From the NCBI RefSeq assembly GCF_005771435.1, contig NZ_VANI01000021.1:46469-110468 (forward strand): a stretch of 64,000 nucleotides of DNA. The letters run 5' to 3'. The position numbers and the translations under genes were made by a program. Shown here piece by piece: positions 42,773 to 55,138 of this stretch; position 1 is the first letter of the stretch; the number at the start of each line of letters is the position of its first letter. The DNA comes from Microbulbifer harenosus. GTDB lineage: Bacteria; Pseudomonadota; Gammaproteobacteria; Pseudomonadales; Cellvibrionaceae. The notes under the pieces were generated by a model. It saw only the letters and a program-made list of their open reading frames with translations. It searched no databases and had not been told where the DNA came from.

Positions 42773-43501
42773 ATGCACTCCACCAATTTCACCCGCCTGC
42801 GGGACCAGGAACTCGCCAAGTCCACCAAGCCGTTTCAGGCCAAGGGCAAAAGTGTTATCCGCTGTGCCGATTGCCAGATGGCCGAGTACGCCTGCATCTG
42901 CCCGTGGCGGCCGACGGTACAGAGCCAGGTCGACTTCGCTCTGCTGGTGCACCGCAAGGAGCTGTTCAAGCCCACCAATACCGGCCGATTGATTGCGGAC
43001 GTTTTCCCGCGCACACCGGTATTTCTGTGGAACCGGTTGGAGGCACCGGCGGGGCTGGAGGACCTGCTGAAAGACCCGGCGCGCGATTGCTATATCGTTT
43101 TTCCGGCCAGCGAAACCGACGCAACCGACAGAAAGATTGTGCAGTCACTGCCCGCCAGCGCACCCGGCGCGAAAAAAATCACGCTGATTCTGCTCGACGG
43201 TTCGTGGAAGCAGTGCAGTCGCATAATTGCCCTGAGCCGCTGGCTGGATGGCGTGCCCTGTCTGAAACTGCCGGATGCCTTCGTGAAATCCTATCTGGTG
43301 CGGGATTCGGGAAGAGACGATCGTTTTTCTACCGCCGAGGCGGCCATCAGTTGCCTGTTGCTGGCGGGGGAGAATCACCCGGCACAGATTCTTCAACATT
43401 ATTTCTCGCTATTTAACCAGCACTACGTCGCGACCCGCGGCTGCTATCTGCCGGAGCGGGGGGAGAGCCATGAAATTCTGGAATCGGTCACGGGCAAATA
43501 A
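42773..43501 (+). CDS. tapT: DTW-domain tRNA-uridine aminocarboxypropyltransferase
   Basis: A 242-residue DTW-domain protein (TapT/TuaA, formerly YfiP). It transfers the 3-amino-3-carboxypropyl group of SAM to a tRNA uridine (acp3U). Features are a zinc-like Cys set CADCQMAEYACIC (~31-43), LLVHRKELFKPTNTGRLI (~59-76) and the DTW-type motif LLDGSWKQCSRI (~142-153, Ser in place of Thr). LPDAFVKSYLVRDSGRDDRFSTAEA (~168-192) and a C-terminal Tyr-rich helix follow. The gene is separated by 18 bp from the methyltransferase gene, and both may act on RNA. A hairpin terminator follows. Confidence 0.9.
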   Translation: MHSTNFTRLRDQELAKSTKPFQAKGKSVIRCADCQMAEYACICPWRPTVQSQVDFALLVHRKELFKPTNTGRLIADVFPRTPVFLWNRLEAPAGLEDLLKDPARDCYIVFPASETDATDRKIVQSLPASAPGAKKITLILLDGSWKQCSRIIALSRWLDGVPCLKLPDAFVKSYLVRDSGRDDRFSTAEAAISCLLLAGENHPAQILQHYFSLFNQHYVATRGCYLPERGESHEILESVTGK

Positions 43502-43512
43502 TCGACGGCAAA

Positions 43513-43545
43513 AAAATCGGGGCGGGCCGAAGCCCTCCCCGATTT
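43513..43545. terminator. Hairpin terminator between tapT and TonB receptor
   Basis: AAATCGGGG(C)GGGC-CGAA-GCCC(T)CCCCGATTT gives a long stem with small irregularities and A/T flanks. It is usable in both directions. Confidence 0.82.
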
Positions 43546-43590
43546 AACGATACTGACTAACCATTGTTTCCGATTGCCGAAAACGTCAGA

Positions 43591-46215
43591 TCAGAAGTTG
43601 TAGGTCACCTTGCCATAGACAAAGCGGCCGCGGGGATCATGCTGGCTCGACACATAGCCATACAGATCCGAGTCGCCATCGCCGATGGCAAACGGCGGCT
43701 CTTGATCCAGCGCATTGTCGGCACCAAGGCTCAGCACCAGATTGTCGAAGCCTGTATAACGGGCCTGCAGGTTTACGGTCATGAACGAATCCACCATGCG
43801 GGATTTATTGGTGTCGTAATCGAGAGTACCGTCAAAGTCGATATCCGGGGTATCTTCAAACTCGCCGATATAGTTCAGTCCCACGGTGAAGGCAACGGTA
43901 TCCCGGGCCCAGTCGGCGGAGGCCGCCCAGCGGTGCTGCGGATATTCATACTCACCCGCCAGGTCGCGATTTAAGAAAGCATCGCCCGCGGAGTTCAGTT
44001 CCACCCGCTCAAACTCCGACAGATAGGAATAATCCAGCCGCAGGCCGAGATCGCCACCGGCGACGGTCAGCGCCGAGTACACGACACTCAGGTCAATCCC
44101 GGAAACCGTCTGCTCGCCGATATTGATAAAGCCGCTGTTGATCGACTGTAGCGAACCGAGGGACTCGCCAGGCAAGGGAGTGGAGCGCACGCAAACGTTG
44201 CTGTTCTGATCACTACAGAACTGAGTGTATAGATAGCCGAAAGGCACCTCATCTATCTTGCCTTCCTGGGTGATACGCCAGAAATCCAAGGACAGTTGCA
44301 GACCGTCCATCGGCTTGACCACCGCACCCAGGTTGTAGGACTCCGACTCTTCCGCATCGAGGTCCGGGTTGCCGGAAAACACGATGTTGTAGTCGGTGCT
44401 GACACAGTAATCATCGTTGATCGCGCAGCCATACGTATCGATAAAAAACAGGGATCCCTGCGACGGTCCCAGGCCAATCTGCGCGAGCGACGGCGCGCGG
44501 AAACCGGTGCCCCAGGATGCGCGCAGTGAAAGCTGCTCACTGGCGGTCCACAACAGGTTGACCATCGGGTTGGTGGTGCTGCCGAAATCGCTGTAGTCGT
44601 CGTAACGGCCCGCCAGAGTCAGGTCCAGGTTGGCGGGCAGTGGGACCGCAAACTCGACGAATGCGGAATTAATATCGCGACTGGCCGCGGCGTAAACCGA
44701 CTCGGTACCGAAAATCAGACCGCGCTGAAACTGGTCATCGGGAATGTCGGACGCGCGTTCTTCGCGCCGCTCCAGGCCCGCTGCCATGGCAATGGCACCG
44801 TTGGCGGTATCAAACAGATCCCCGCTGATGGTGAAGTCCATGCCGCGCAGTTCGGACTTGCCCTGGCGCACCAGACTGGTGGTGATGGCGTCGATCACCG
44901 ACTGCGGGTTTTGCACGCCGCCGAACGGGTTGTAGCGGCCCGCGTCGATTTCCTGCTGCAGCAGGTCGGTGCGCACCCAGCCCTGGGAGCGGTTGCCAGT
45001 CTGCGTGGATTCGCTGCGCGAGCGCTGTACCGAGGCCTCCCAGTCCCACTCGGCGATACTGCCGCGCAGTCCGAATACCGCGCGCAGATTGTCGGTTTCG
45101 ATATCCCACTGACGCGCGCCGGCATCCACGGTGCGGTAGCGGCCGATATCGATACTGCTGGCACCGGCAAAGGGATTGTTCGGGTGGTCGATGGGCACGG
45201 TGAGCCCGGCGTCTTCATCGAGCGGAGTCGGTGCACCCTGGGCAATGGAGGTGTTGTGCTGCACCGCGAGCTCGCTGAAAAACTCTACGTTATCGGTCAG
45301 CTGCGCGTGACCCAGCATCAGCACACCGGTGCGTTCCGCTTCGGGTGTTAGCAGAGTCCAGGGACCGTAATCGTACACGCAGGTCTGGCCGAAGGCGCTG
45401 CCTGCTGGGCAATTAGGGTCAATGGTGGTTTCGCCGTCGACAATAAAACGACCTGGATAACCGCGCGAAGAGCGGAAGTCCATACCGCCGCGGAAAGACT
45501 GGTCGGCGGTATCGAGCCCCCTGCGCTCAACGCTGGCGAGGGTGGAATTGCTGCGGTGGTCAAAAATGAGGGTCAGGTTTGAGTCTTCGCCGTTCACACC
45601 CCACACCGCAGAGACGGATTGCTCGTCGTAGCCGTCCGCACCGCCGAAATCTGCAGTTACTTCCGCACCTTCAAAATCTTTGCGCAGGACCAGGTTGACC
45701 ACACCGGCGACGGCGTCTGAGCCGTAAATCGCGGATGCACCGTCTTTCAATATTTCCACGCGTTCAACGGCGGCAATCGGGATGCTGTTGATGTCCACAA
45801 AATTGGTGGTGATGCTCTCGGCAAACGCGCTGATGGCGACGCGCTTGCCGTTCACGAGTACCAGGGTTGCATCGGCCCCCATGCCCCGCAGGCTGACGGC
45901 CGCCGCGCCGTTGGCGGTGGAATCCTGGTTGTTGCCGCGGGTTGAAAAGGTGCCATTGCCCGCTGCCGGGTTCTTTTCGAACATCTGCTGGAGGTTGGTA
46001 TAACCGGACTTTTCAATGGCTTCGCGATCCATCACCTGGATTGGCGTGGCCGTCTCAAATTCCGCGTTGCGTTGAATGCGGGAGCCGACTACGGCAATTT
46101 CCTCCATCGCATTTTCGTCGGCGGCAAAAAGCACCTGCGGTGCTGTTGCTGTTACTGAAATTGCCGAGAAAATGGCGCTGGATAAAACATTTCGGCGTGA
46201 AAAAATTTGTTTCAT
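43591..46215 (-). CDS. TonB-dependent receptor, substrate unknown
   Basis: An 874-residue outer-membrane receptor. ATG 46215 follows a GGACGAG site and begins MKQIFSRRN; ATG 46230 adds only five residues. The signal peptide spans ~1-32 (VTATAPQVLFAAD). The plug domain covers ~45-175 and includes VVGSRIQRNAEFETATPIQV, AAAVSLRGMGADATLVLVNGKR and RVEILKDGASAIYGSDAVAGVVNLV. The barrel ends RFVYGKVTYNF. The GSRI...TATPIQV and LRGLG-type phrases belong to the broad class often linked to peptides, sugars or aromatic compounds rather than siderophores. It stands alone between tapT and the metal-efflux operon, so context gives no substrate. Confidence 0.9.
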   Translation of the reverse strand: MKQIFSRRNVLSSAIFSAISVTATAPQVLFAADENAMEEIAVVGSRIQRNAEFETATPIQVMDREAIEKSGYTNLQQMFEKNPAAGNGTFSTRGNNQDSTANGAAAVSLRGMGADATLVLVNGKRVAISAFAESITTNFVDINSIPIAAVERVEILKDGASAIYGSDAVAGVVNLVLRKDFEGAEVTADFGGADGYDEQSVSAVWGVNGEDSNLTLIFDHRSNSTLASVERRGLDTADQSFRGGMDFRSSRGYPGRFIVDGETTIDPNCPAGSAFGQTCVYDYGPWTLLTPEAERTGVLMLGHAQLTDNVEFFSELAVQHNTSIAQGAPTPLDEDAGLTVPIDHPNNPFAGASSIDIGRYRTVDAGARQWDIETDNLRAVFGLRGSIAEWDWEASVQRSRSESTQTGNRSQGWVRTDLLQQEIDAGRYNPFGGVQNPQSVIDAITTSLVRQGKSELRGMDFTISGDLFDTANGAIAMAAGLERREERASDIPDDQFQRGLIFGTESVYAAASRDINSAFVEFAVPLPANLDLTLAGRYDDYSDFGSTTNPMVNLLWTASEQLSLRASWGTGFRAPSLAQIGLGPSQGSLFFIDTYGCAINDDYCVSTDYNIVFSGNPDLDAEESESYNLGAVVKPMDGLQLSLDFWRITQEGKIDEVPFGYLYTQFCSDQNSNVCVRSTPLPGESLGSLQSINSGFINIGEQTVSGIDLSVVYSALTVAGGDLGLRLDYSYLSEFERVELNSAGDAFLNRDLAGEYEYPQHRWAASADWARDTVAFTVGLNYIGEFEDTPDIDFDGTLDYDTNKSRMVDSFMTVNLQARYTGFDNLVLSLGADNALDQEPPFAIGDGDSDLYGYVSSQHDPRGRFVYGKVTYNF

Positions 46216-46725
46216 GATTTGCTCGTCCATTTGTTGTCATTATTTTTGAATGACCGAAACAGCATGGCCGTTCAGTTTGCTTGGAAACATTATCAACGGC
46301 GTAATGGCGAAGCAATGAATATGAAACGTTTACGAGGGTGCAGATATTTTATGTGAATAGATTTGTCGTTTTCGTCGTGCGCTTATTCACACAGAGAAAA
46401 TTTTTTGCGCGTCAATACGAGTACGGCAGTGCCAAATAAGTTCGCCAGGATTATTAATTTTTTATCAGTTTCTAGGGGTTAAATAGCGCTGGGGCAAAGA
46501 GCCGGTGTTGTCGGCAGCTAATCCCCTCCGACGATAGGACCGGCGTCGAGTTTTCTGCCAGGTTCAGTGCATCCATCGTCTTTTTTCGTCAGAAAGCTGT
46601 ACCGGATGTGGTTGCGAGTTTGAGCTGACCGCAGGGATTTCCCTCTTTCGGTTTTCCTCTGTCTATCCTCTGTGAATGTATTTCATCCCATCGTTAATAA
46701 TCCGTTCTCTTGCGGAGAAAACCAC
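46216..46725. other. Intergenic region between TonB receptor and metal-efflux operon
   Basis: These 510 bp lie between divergent genes and hold no convincing ORF. The part at 46340-46480 is AT-rich (TTTTTTGCGCG, TTATTAATTTTTTATCAG) and probably carries the receptor promoter. The part near 46600-46725 should carry the efflux promoter. I saw no clear MerR-type long-spacer promoter or metal-regulator dyad. A GGAG ribosome site lies 9 nt before ATG 46726. Confidence 0.6.
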
Positions 46726-48039
46726 ATGCGCAAGGTGAAACGACCAAATCGGGGAATAAAATCGCGCCGACACCGCGGCTGGGTATCCACTGCAGCTCGG
46801 TTTCTTCTGTGCGCGGCGACATTGGCCTGGGCGCAGGAATATCGCGTCACATCGCCGCTGACGTTTGAGCAGGCCGTGCTGAAAAGCCTGCACAGCCATC
46901 CTGAGCTGGCCGGGTACCAGCATCAACTGGATGCGGCCAATGCGCGTGCCGCTCAAGCGGGAATCGGGCCGCGTCCACAGCTTGGGCTGGAGGTTGAAGA
47001 TGTTGCCGGCACCGGGGATTTCAGCGGTGTCGAAAGCGCGCAGACGACACTGGGTATCAGCTGGCTGTTGCAGGGCGAGCTTCTCAATCAGCGGGTTGCG
47101 ACGGCGCGCAGCAAAACGGCGGTGATTGAGCGCCAGCGACAAATCCTGGAGCTTGACGTCGCCGCGGATACCGCGCGCTATTTTCTGCAGGCGATGGCAC
47201 AACAGGAGCGCCTGGTGCTGGCGCTCAGCGCCGCGGAACAGGCGCGCAACGCGCTGGTGGATATCCGCCGGCAGGTAAATGCGGGCAAGGTGCCGCAGGC
47301 CGACGCCTCTCGCGCCGAGGCGGAACTGGAGCGATATGCACTGGCAGCGGAAGACATCGAACACGAACTGGAAATATCCCGGCATCGCCTCGCCGCCCAG
47401 TGGGGTGAGCGCAGTCCCGGATTTGGCGAGATCGCCGGCTCGCTCTCATCTCCCATCCCATTTATTGATGTTGCGCAGCTGCGCGCACAGGTTGCAGACA
47501 ATCCCAACGTCGCGATTTTTCTCAGCCGTGAGCGGGTGGTAGACGCGGAGATTGCCCTCGCGCGTGCAGAGGCCGGTGTGCAGTGGCGCATTGATGTTGG
47601 AATCCGGCGCCTTGAGGCGACCGACGACTACGGACTGGTGGCCGGCGTAGGTATCCCCATCGGCCGTCGCGGTCGCAATCGCAGCGAGCTGGCGGCATTG
47701 GTTGCTGAGCAGAACCGTTACCGAGCGGAGATGGACGCGAAGGAACTTGAACTCGAAACCCGCGTGTACACCATGGCGCAGCAGCTTTTGCACAGTCGTC
47801 ATGTGGCGGAGGCACTGTCCGCGCGAATTATTCCCAGCCTTGAGCGCGCCGAGGCCGACACGCGCGCGGCCTATCGCCTCGGTAAATACAGCTACTACGA
47901 ACTGGTCGCGGCACAACAGCAACTGATCGACGCGAGGTTGTCTTTTCTGGAGACGCAATACCGGGCGCACCTGTATCTGATTGAACTCGAAAAACTCACC
48001 GGCCTGTCGCTGACGCAGATAAGTGAGCGCGGAAAATGA
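46726..48039 (+). CDS. TolC-family outer membrane efflux protein (CzcC-like)
   Basis: A 437-residue outer-membrane channel of an RND tripartite pump. ATG 46726 with GGAG upstream was preferred to ATG 46672. The N-terminus is basic (KRPNRGIKSRRHRG) and leads into a hydrophobic signal ending AWAQ (~37). The two OEP repeats follow: LTFEQAVLKSLHSHPELAGYQHQ with alpha-helical heptads (~45-240), and RERVVDAEIALARAEAGVQWRIDVGIRRL (~275). The end has the family's ELVAAQQQLIDARLSFLETQ (~400). The protein forms a trimeric channel through outer membrane and periplasm. Its stop overlaps the start of the adaptor gene (ATGA), marking an operon czcC-czcB-czcA. Confidence 0.9.
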   Translation: MRKVKRPNRGIKSRRHRGWVSTAARFLLCAATLAWAQEYRVTSPLTFEQAVLKSLHSHPELAGYQHQLDAANARAAQAGIGPRPQLGLEVEDVAGTGDFSGVESAQTTLGISWLLQGELLNQRVATARSKTAVIERQRQILELDVAADTARYFLQAMAQQERLVLALSAAEQARNALVDIRRQVNAGKVPQADASRAEAELERYALAAEDIEHELEISRHRLAAQWGERSPGFGEIAGSLSSPIPFIDVAQLRAQVADNPNVAIFLSRERVVDAEIALARAEAGVQWRIDVGIRRLEATDDYGLVAGVGIPIGRRGRNRSELAALVAEQNRYRAEMDAKELELETRVYTMAQQLLHSRHVAEALSARIIPSLERAEADTRAAYRLGKYSYYELVAAQQQLIDARLSFLETQYRAHLYLIELEKLTGLSLTQISERGK

Positions 48040-49274
48040 AACCCGTTGTGATGGCCATTGTGACGCTCGTTATTGCCGCGCTCGGTGGCTTGGGGTTTTC
48101 CACCGGTATCGATGCATCTGTGGAGCAAACCGAGCAGCGCGAACCCGAACCGGAAATGGGGCCGCATCGCGGTCGAATATTGCGAGAGGGTGATGTTGCC
48201 GTAGAACTCGCCATCTTCGAAACCGGAGTCGAGCCGGAGTTCCGGGTGTGGGTCACCGATGGCGGCAAGCCTGTGGCTCCGGAAAAAGTCTATGTCGGCG
48301 TGGTGCTGACCCGGCTCGGCGGTGAGGAGGAGCGGGTTGGCTTTGCGCCGAAGGACGATTTCCTTCGCGGTGACAAAGTGGTTCGCGAGCCGCACTCTTT
48401 TGTGGTGTCTGTGAACGCCCGATACAACGGCAGACAATTCCAGTGGCAATACGACAGCTTCGAGGGGCGCACCCATATCGAACCGGATATTGCCAAAGCG
48501 TTGAACATCGCTACCGGCGTTGCCGGGCCCGCCGTATTGCGGGAAACCGGCGAGGCTTATGGCCGCCTGGTAATGGACCCCGAGCGCGTGCGGGTGGTCA
48601 GTGCCCGCTTTGATGGCACGGTCGAGTCGGTCAGCGTTGGCCTGGGCGAACGGGTGGACAAGGGGCAGACGCTGGCGGCAATCAACAGCAATGAAAATCT
48701 CAAAACCTACACCATTAATTCCCCCATTGCGGGCGTGGTGGTGCAGCGGCTGGCGAATCCGGGAGAGCAGACCGCAGGCCGCGCGCTACTGACGATCGCC
48801 GACAGCCGTGCTCTATTCGCGGAGCTGGATGTGTTCCCGTCACTGCGGGCGCGGATCCAGCCGGGGGCGCCGGTTGCGCTGAGTGTTCGCGGGCTGGATA
48901 TACCGTTGCGGGGAACCGTGCGGCAGGTCGATACGGTGATTCGCCCCAACCAGTCCAGTGTGGTGCGGGTCACTCTGAAAAATCCCCCGGCGCACCTCGC
49001 CCCGGGCGGATTCATTTCCGGAGACATCGAAGTTGCGAGGTATGAAGTGCCGCTGGCCGTAAAGCGTTCCGCGCTGCAGACGTTTCGCGAGTTCAATGTG
49101 GTCTACGCCAAAGTGGGCGACGAGTACGAGGTGCGAGTACTGGAATTGGGGCGGGAGGCAGGTGAGTGGGTTGAGGTGCTCGGCGGGTTGAAGCCGGGCA
49201 CCGAGTACGTGACCGAGAACAGCTATATCATCAAGGCCGACATCGAAAAATCCGGGGCAGCTCATGATCACTAA
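48036..49274 (+). CDS. RND efflux periplasmic adaptor (CzcB-like)
   Basis: A 412-residue membrane-fusion protein. An N-terminal anchor (MAIVTLVIAALGGLGFSTG, ~5-23) precedes a CzcB-type N-domain (GPHRGRILREGDVAVELAIFE, ~42-62). The barrel-sandwich/lipoyl region is at ~185-260 (ARFDGTVESVSVGLGERVDKG and SPIAGVVVQRLANPGEQTAG), followed by a beta-barrel and a membrane-proximal domain. The C-terminus ends AHDH, a possible metal-contact tail. The GPHRGR N-domain is typical of heavy-metal (HME) rather than drug adaptors. It links the inner-membrane pump to the TolC-like channel. It overlaps the upstream gene by 4 bp and lies 9 bp from czcA. Confidence 0.9.
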   Translation: MKPVVMAIVTLVIAALGGLGFSTGIDASVEQTEQREPEPEMGPHRGRILREGDVAVELAIFETGVEPEFRVWVTDGGKPVAPEKVYVGVVLTRLGGEEERVGFAPKDDFLRGDKVVREPHSFVVSVNARYNGRQFQWQYDSFEGRTHIEPDIAKALNIATGVAGPAVLRETGEAYGRLVMDPERVRVVSARFDGTVESVSVGLGERVDKGQTLAAINSNENLKTYTINSPIAGVVVQRLANPGEQTAGRALLTIADSRALFAELDVFPSLRARIQPGAPVALSVRGLDIPLRGTVRQVDTVIRPNQSSVVRVTLKNPPAHLAPGGFISGDIEVARYEVPLAVKRSALQTFREFNVVYAKVGDEYEVRVLELGREAGEWVEVLGGLKPGTEYVTENSYIIKADIEKSGAAHDH

Positions 49275-52397
<3,123 letters not shown>

Positions 52398-52436
52398 TGC
52401 TGCCCGGGGCGCGCCACGCTCATTGCCACTCGGGAC

Positions 52437-54710
52437 TTAGCCGGCCTGCGCCAACTCAATTTTGCGTCGTTCCATGTCGACGCGCACAACACGTACCCGA
52501 ATCGCATCGCCAATGGCAAAGCTGCCGTTGCCGCGCTCGCCCACCAGGCGTTGCCTGGCGGCATCAAACTGGTAATAGTCCTTTGTCAGTGCCGAGATAT
52601 GTATCAGGCCTTCCACCTGAACGGTATCGAGTTCGATAAACAGACCGAAGTTGGTGACACTGCTGACGTGTCCGTCGAAGGTATCGCCGACAAAACCCTG
52701 CATGTACTCGCACTTCAGCCAGGCCTCCACATCCCAGCTCGCCTTGTCGGCGCGGCGCGACGCATTGGAGCAATGCTCCGCGAGCGTCTGCATGGCGGAC
52801 TTGTCATAGGGGTAACTTTTTTCCGGCGCGATGGGCGCGGCATTCCCGAAACGCTGCACCGATGCACCGCCCGTACCGAAGATGCGTTGCAGTGCACGGC
52901 GCACAGGATTGTGCGGCATCTTCTGACGGATCACGGAGCGAATGGCCCTGTGCACCAGTAGATCCGGGTAGCGGCGAATGGGCGAGGTAAAGTGTGCATA
53001 GGCCGGATACGCCAGGCCGAAGTGGCCGCGATTCTCCGGGCTGTATTCCGCCTGGCTGAGGGACCGCAGCATCATGGTGCGGATGGTTTGCGCATCAGCG
53101 CGCTGGCCAATGCTGCCCAGCAGCTGGTCGTAGTGCGCCGGCGAGGGTTTGTTGCCGCCGGCCAGTTTGAGTCCTTTCTCGCCGAGGAATGCGCGCAGCG
53201 CGGTGAGTTTTTTATCCCTGGGGCCGTCGTGCACCCGGTAGAGTGCGGGCATTTTCTGTTGCTTGAGGAAGTCCGCCGTGGCCACATTGGCGCTCAGCAT
53301 AAACTCCTCGATCATCTTGTGCGCGTCGTTGCGGATGACCGGGAGTATCTTTTCGATCTTGCGATCTTCGTTGAATTTGAATTGCACTTCCGGCTTTTCA
53401 AAATCCATCGCGCCGCGCTTTGCGCGAGACATTTTCAATGCCGAATACAGCTGGTGCAGCGCGTGAATATACGGTGCCAGGTCTTTCAGCTGGCGCGCAG
53501 TCTGCCGGCCTAAATTGGACTCCGGTGAATTCAGGAACGCGTTTACCTGGCTGTAGGTCAAGCGCGCATGGGAGTGGATTACACCTTCCGAGAAGGTATA
53601 GCCGGTCATTTTTCCCGCTCTGCTGATGGTCATTTCGCACACCATCACCAGGCGGTCTACCCGAGGATTGAGCGAGCACAGGCCATTGGACAGGGATTCC
53701 GGCAACATCGGCACAACACGGCCGGGAAAATACACGGAGGTCGCGCGCGTTTGTGCTTCCTGGTCAAGCGCACTGTCCGGCGCAACATAGTGGGAAACAT
53801 CCGCAATCGCCACCAGCAGGCGCCAGTTTCCGGACGCCGTTTGTTCACAGAAGACGGCATCGTCGAAATCCTTGGCGTCCTCGCCGTCGATGGTCACAAA
53901 CGGCAGCTTGCGCAAGTCGGCGCGATGCCGCTTGTCGGCCTCCGGGACCTCGCTGCCCAGCTGGCGCGCCGCGCGCAGGGCATCCTGTGGCCAGCGATGG
54001 GGAATTTCGTGGCTGCGGATCGCCACATCGATCTCCATGCCAGCGCCCATGGCATCCCCCAGCAGCTCGGTCACGCGGCCGAAGGCATTGTAGCGGTGGC
54101 TGGGGTAGTCGATGATTTCCACGTAAACATATTGGCCGGGTTTGGCACCCAGTAAATGCTCGCGATCGACATCGATCTCATGGGCGATGCGGGCATTTTC
54201 CGGCTGCAGAAAATAATCGCCATCCTCGCACTGCAGGCGTCCCACCAGATGAGTGGTCTTGCGTTCCAGCACACGGAGGATAACGCCGGTCTTGCGGCCG
54301 CGGCGGTCCTCACCGCTGATGCGCGCCTGAACCACGTCACCGTCGAAGACGGTCAGCATTTCGTTGTCGGAAAGAAACAGATCTTCCGCTGCGTCATCAC
54401 TGCTCAGGAAGCCGAAACCATCCGGGTGACCGATAACACGGCCAGTGACCAGATCTTCCGGCTTGATCAGGCTGTATCCGCGGCGGCGATCAAACTGGAT
54501 TTGTCCATCGCGCTCCATGGCGCGCAGGCGGCGACGCAATGCTTCTTTTTGCTCATCACCGGAGAGATGCAGGACTTTCGCCAGCTGCTCGCGATCGAGC
54601 ATTTTCCGGTTTTTTTCAAGCAAGCTCATAATGAACTCGCGCGCGGGAATAGGGTTGCTGTACTTTTCGGAATCCAGCGGATTAAAGGTAGCGATTGGGG
54701 ATTTACTCAT
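52437..54710 (-). CDS. rnr: Ribonuclease R
   Basis: A 757-residue 3'-5' exoribonuclease of the RNase II/R family. The order is an N-terminal winged helix (~25-90, REFIMSLLEKNRKMLDREQLAKVL), two cold-shock domains (~95-245), and the RNB catalytic domain with DGEDAKDFDDAVFCE (~272-286) supplying the magnesium-binding Asp residues. RVHDGPRDKKL, AYPAYAHFTSPIRRYPDLLVHRAIR (~570) and an S1 domain (~665-750, GHVSSVTNFGLFIELDTVQVEGLIHIS) follow. It digests structured RNA and matures rRNA. Compared with E. coli (813 aa) it ends right after S1 and lacks the Lys-rich C-terminal tail. The usual neighbour rlmB is absent; the downstream gene is the convergent czcA. Confidence 0.96.
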   Translation of the reverse strand: MSKSPIATFNPLDSEKYSNPIPAREFIMSLLEKNRKMLDREQLAKVLHLSGDEQKEALRRRLRAMERDGQIQFDRRRGYSLIKPEDLVTGRVIGHPDGFGFLSSDDAAEDLFLSDNEMLTVFDGDVVQARISGEDRRGRKTGVILRVLERKTTHLVGRLQCEDGDYFLQPENARIAHEIDVDREHLLGAKPGQYVYVEIIDYPSHRYNAFGRVTELLGDAMGAGMEIDVAIRSHEIPHRWPQDALRAARQLGSEVPEADKRHRADLRKLPFVTIDGEDAKDFDDAVFCEQTASGNWRLLVAIADVSHYVAPDSALDQEAQTRATSVYFPGRVVPMLPESLSNGLCSLNPRVDRLVMVCEMTISRAGKMTGYTFSEGVIHSHARLTYSQVNAFLNSPESNLGRQTARQLKDLAPYIHALHQLYSALKMSRAKRGAMDFEKPEVQFKFNEDRKIEKILPVIRNDAHKMIEEFMLSANVATADFLKQQKMPALYRVHDGPRDKKLTALRAFLGEKGLKLAGGNKPSPAHYDQLLGSIGQRADAQTIRTMMLRSLSQAEYSPENRGHFGLAYPAYAHFTSPIRRYPDLLVHRAIRSVIRQKMPHNPVRRALQRIFGTGGASVQRFGNAAPIAPEKSYPYDKSAMQTLAEHCSNASRRADKASWDVEAWLKCEYMQGFVGDTFDGHVSSVTNFGLFIELDTVQVEGLIHISALTKDYYQFDAARQRLVGERGNGSFAIGDAIRVRVVRVDMERRKIELAQAG

Positions 54711-55138
54711 GATTTTCTCGTGGAGAAACCGCCAATAAAATTGCGCTGGGTAAGAACTGGAGTGATGTGACAGGGCAGATCAGGTGTTACTCGGCAAGGT
54801 ATGCAGGCGGATAACGCATAACGGCGTTGGGGGTAAAACTAGAAAATATTCAATGGGCGTTCAATAAGAAGCCGATCCTGTAAACAAACAAAGACACACC
54901 TCAGTGAGGCATGAACGGCAAAGAAGACTGGAATTTAGATGCTACAGGACGAAGAAAAACAGATGCGACGAAACTGAGGATTTAAACAAGAGACTTACTT
55001 TTGACTAAATGCACTGTAGGCCCCCCCGTGAGCTAAGTCAAAGACTATTTTCCAGGCTCAGCGACTCGGGATGTATTCTGGTACCTCGACCACCCGGTAC
55101 CCCGGGGTACCGGGTGGTCTGGGCTGCAGACTCAGGAG
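54711..55138. other. Intergenic region upstream of rnr with a perfect palindrome
   Basis: These 428 bp separate the MBL hydrolase stop and the rnr start, both on the minus strand. No protein-like ORF and no tRNA were found, although a tRNA often precedes rnr in related bacteria. A C-tract (CCCCCCC) occurs near 55020, and the 32-bp palindrome at 55088-55119 is listed separately. The rnr promoter should lie in 54720-54900. Confidence 0.7.
55088..55119. repeat. Perfect 32-bp palindrome
   Basis: GACCACCCGGTACCCC is followed directly by its exact reverse complement, with no loop and no mismatch. It lies 20 bp after the MBL hydrolase stop. It could act as a transcription-stop hairpin, but there is no U-tract on either strand. 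A cruciform or protein site is the alternative. Confidence 0.85.

Noticed and set aside
46558..46725. MerR-type metal-responsive promoter before the efflux operon
   Set aside because: I found no convincing -35/-10 pair with a 19-20 bp spacer and central dyad.
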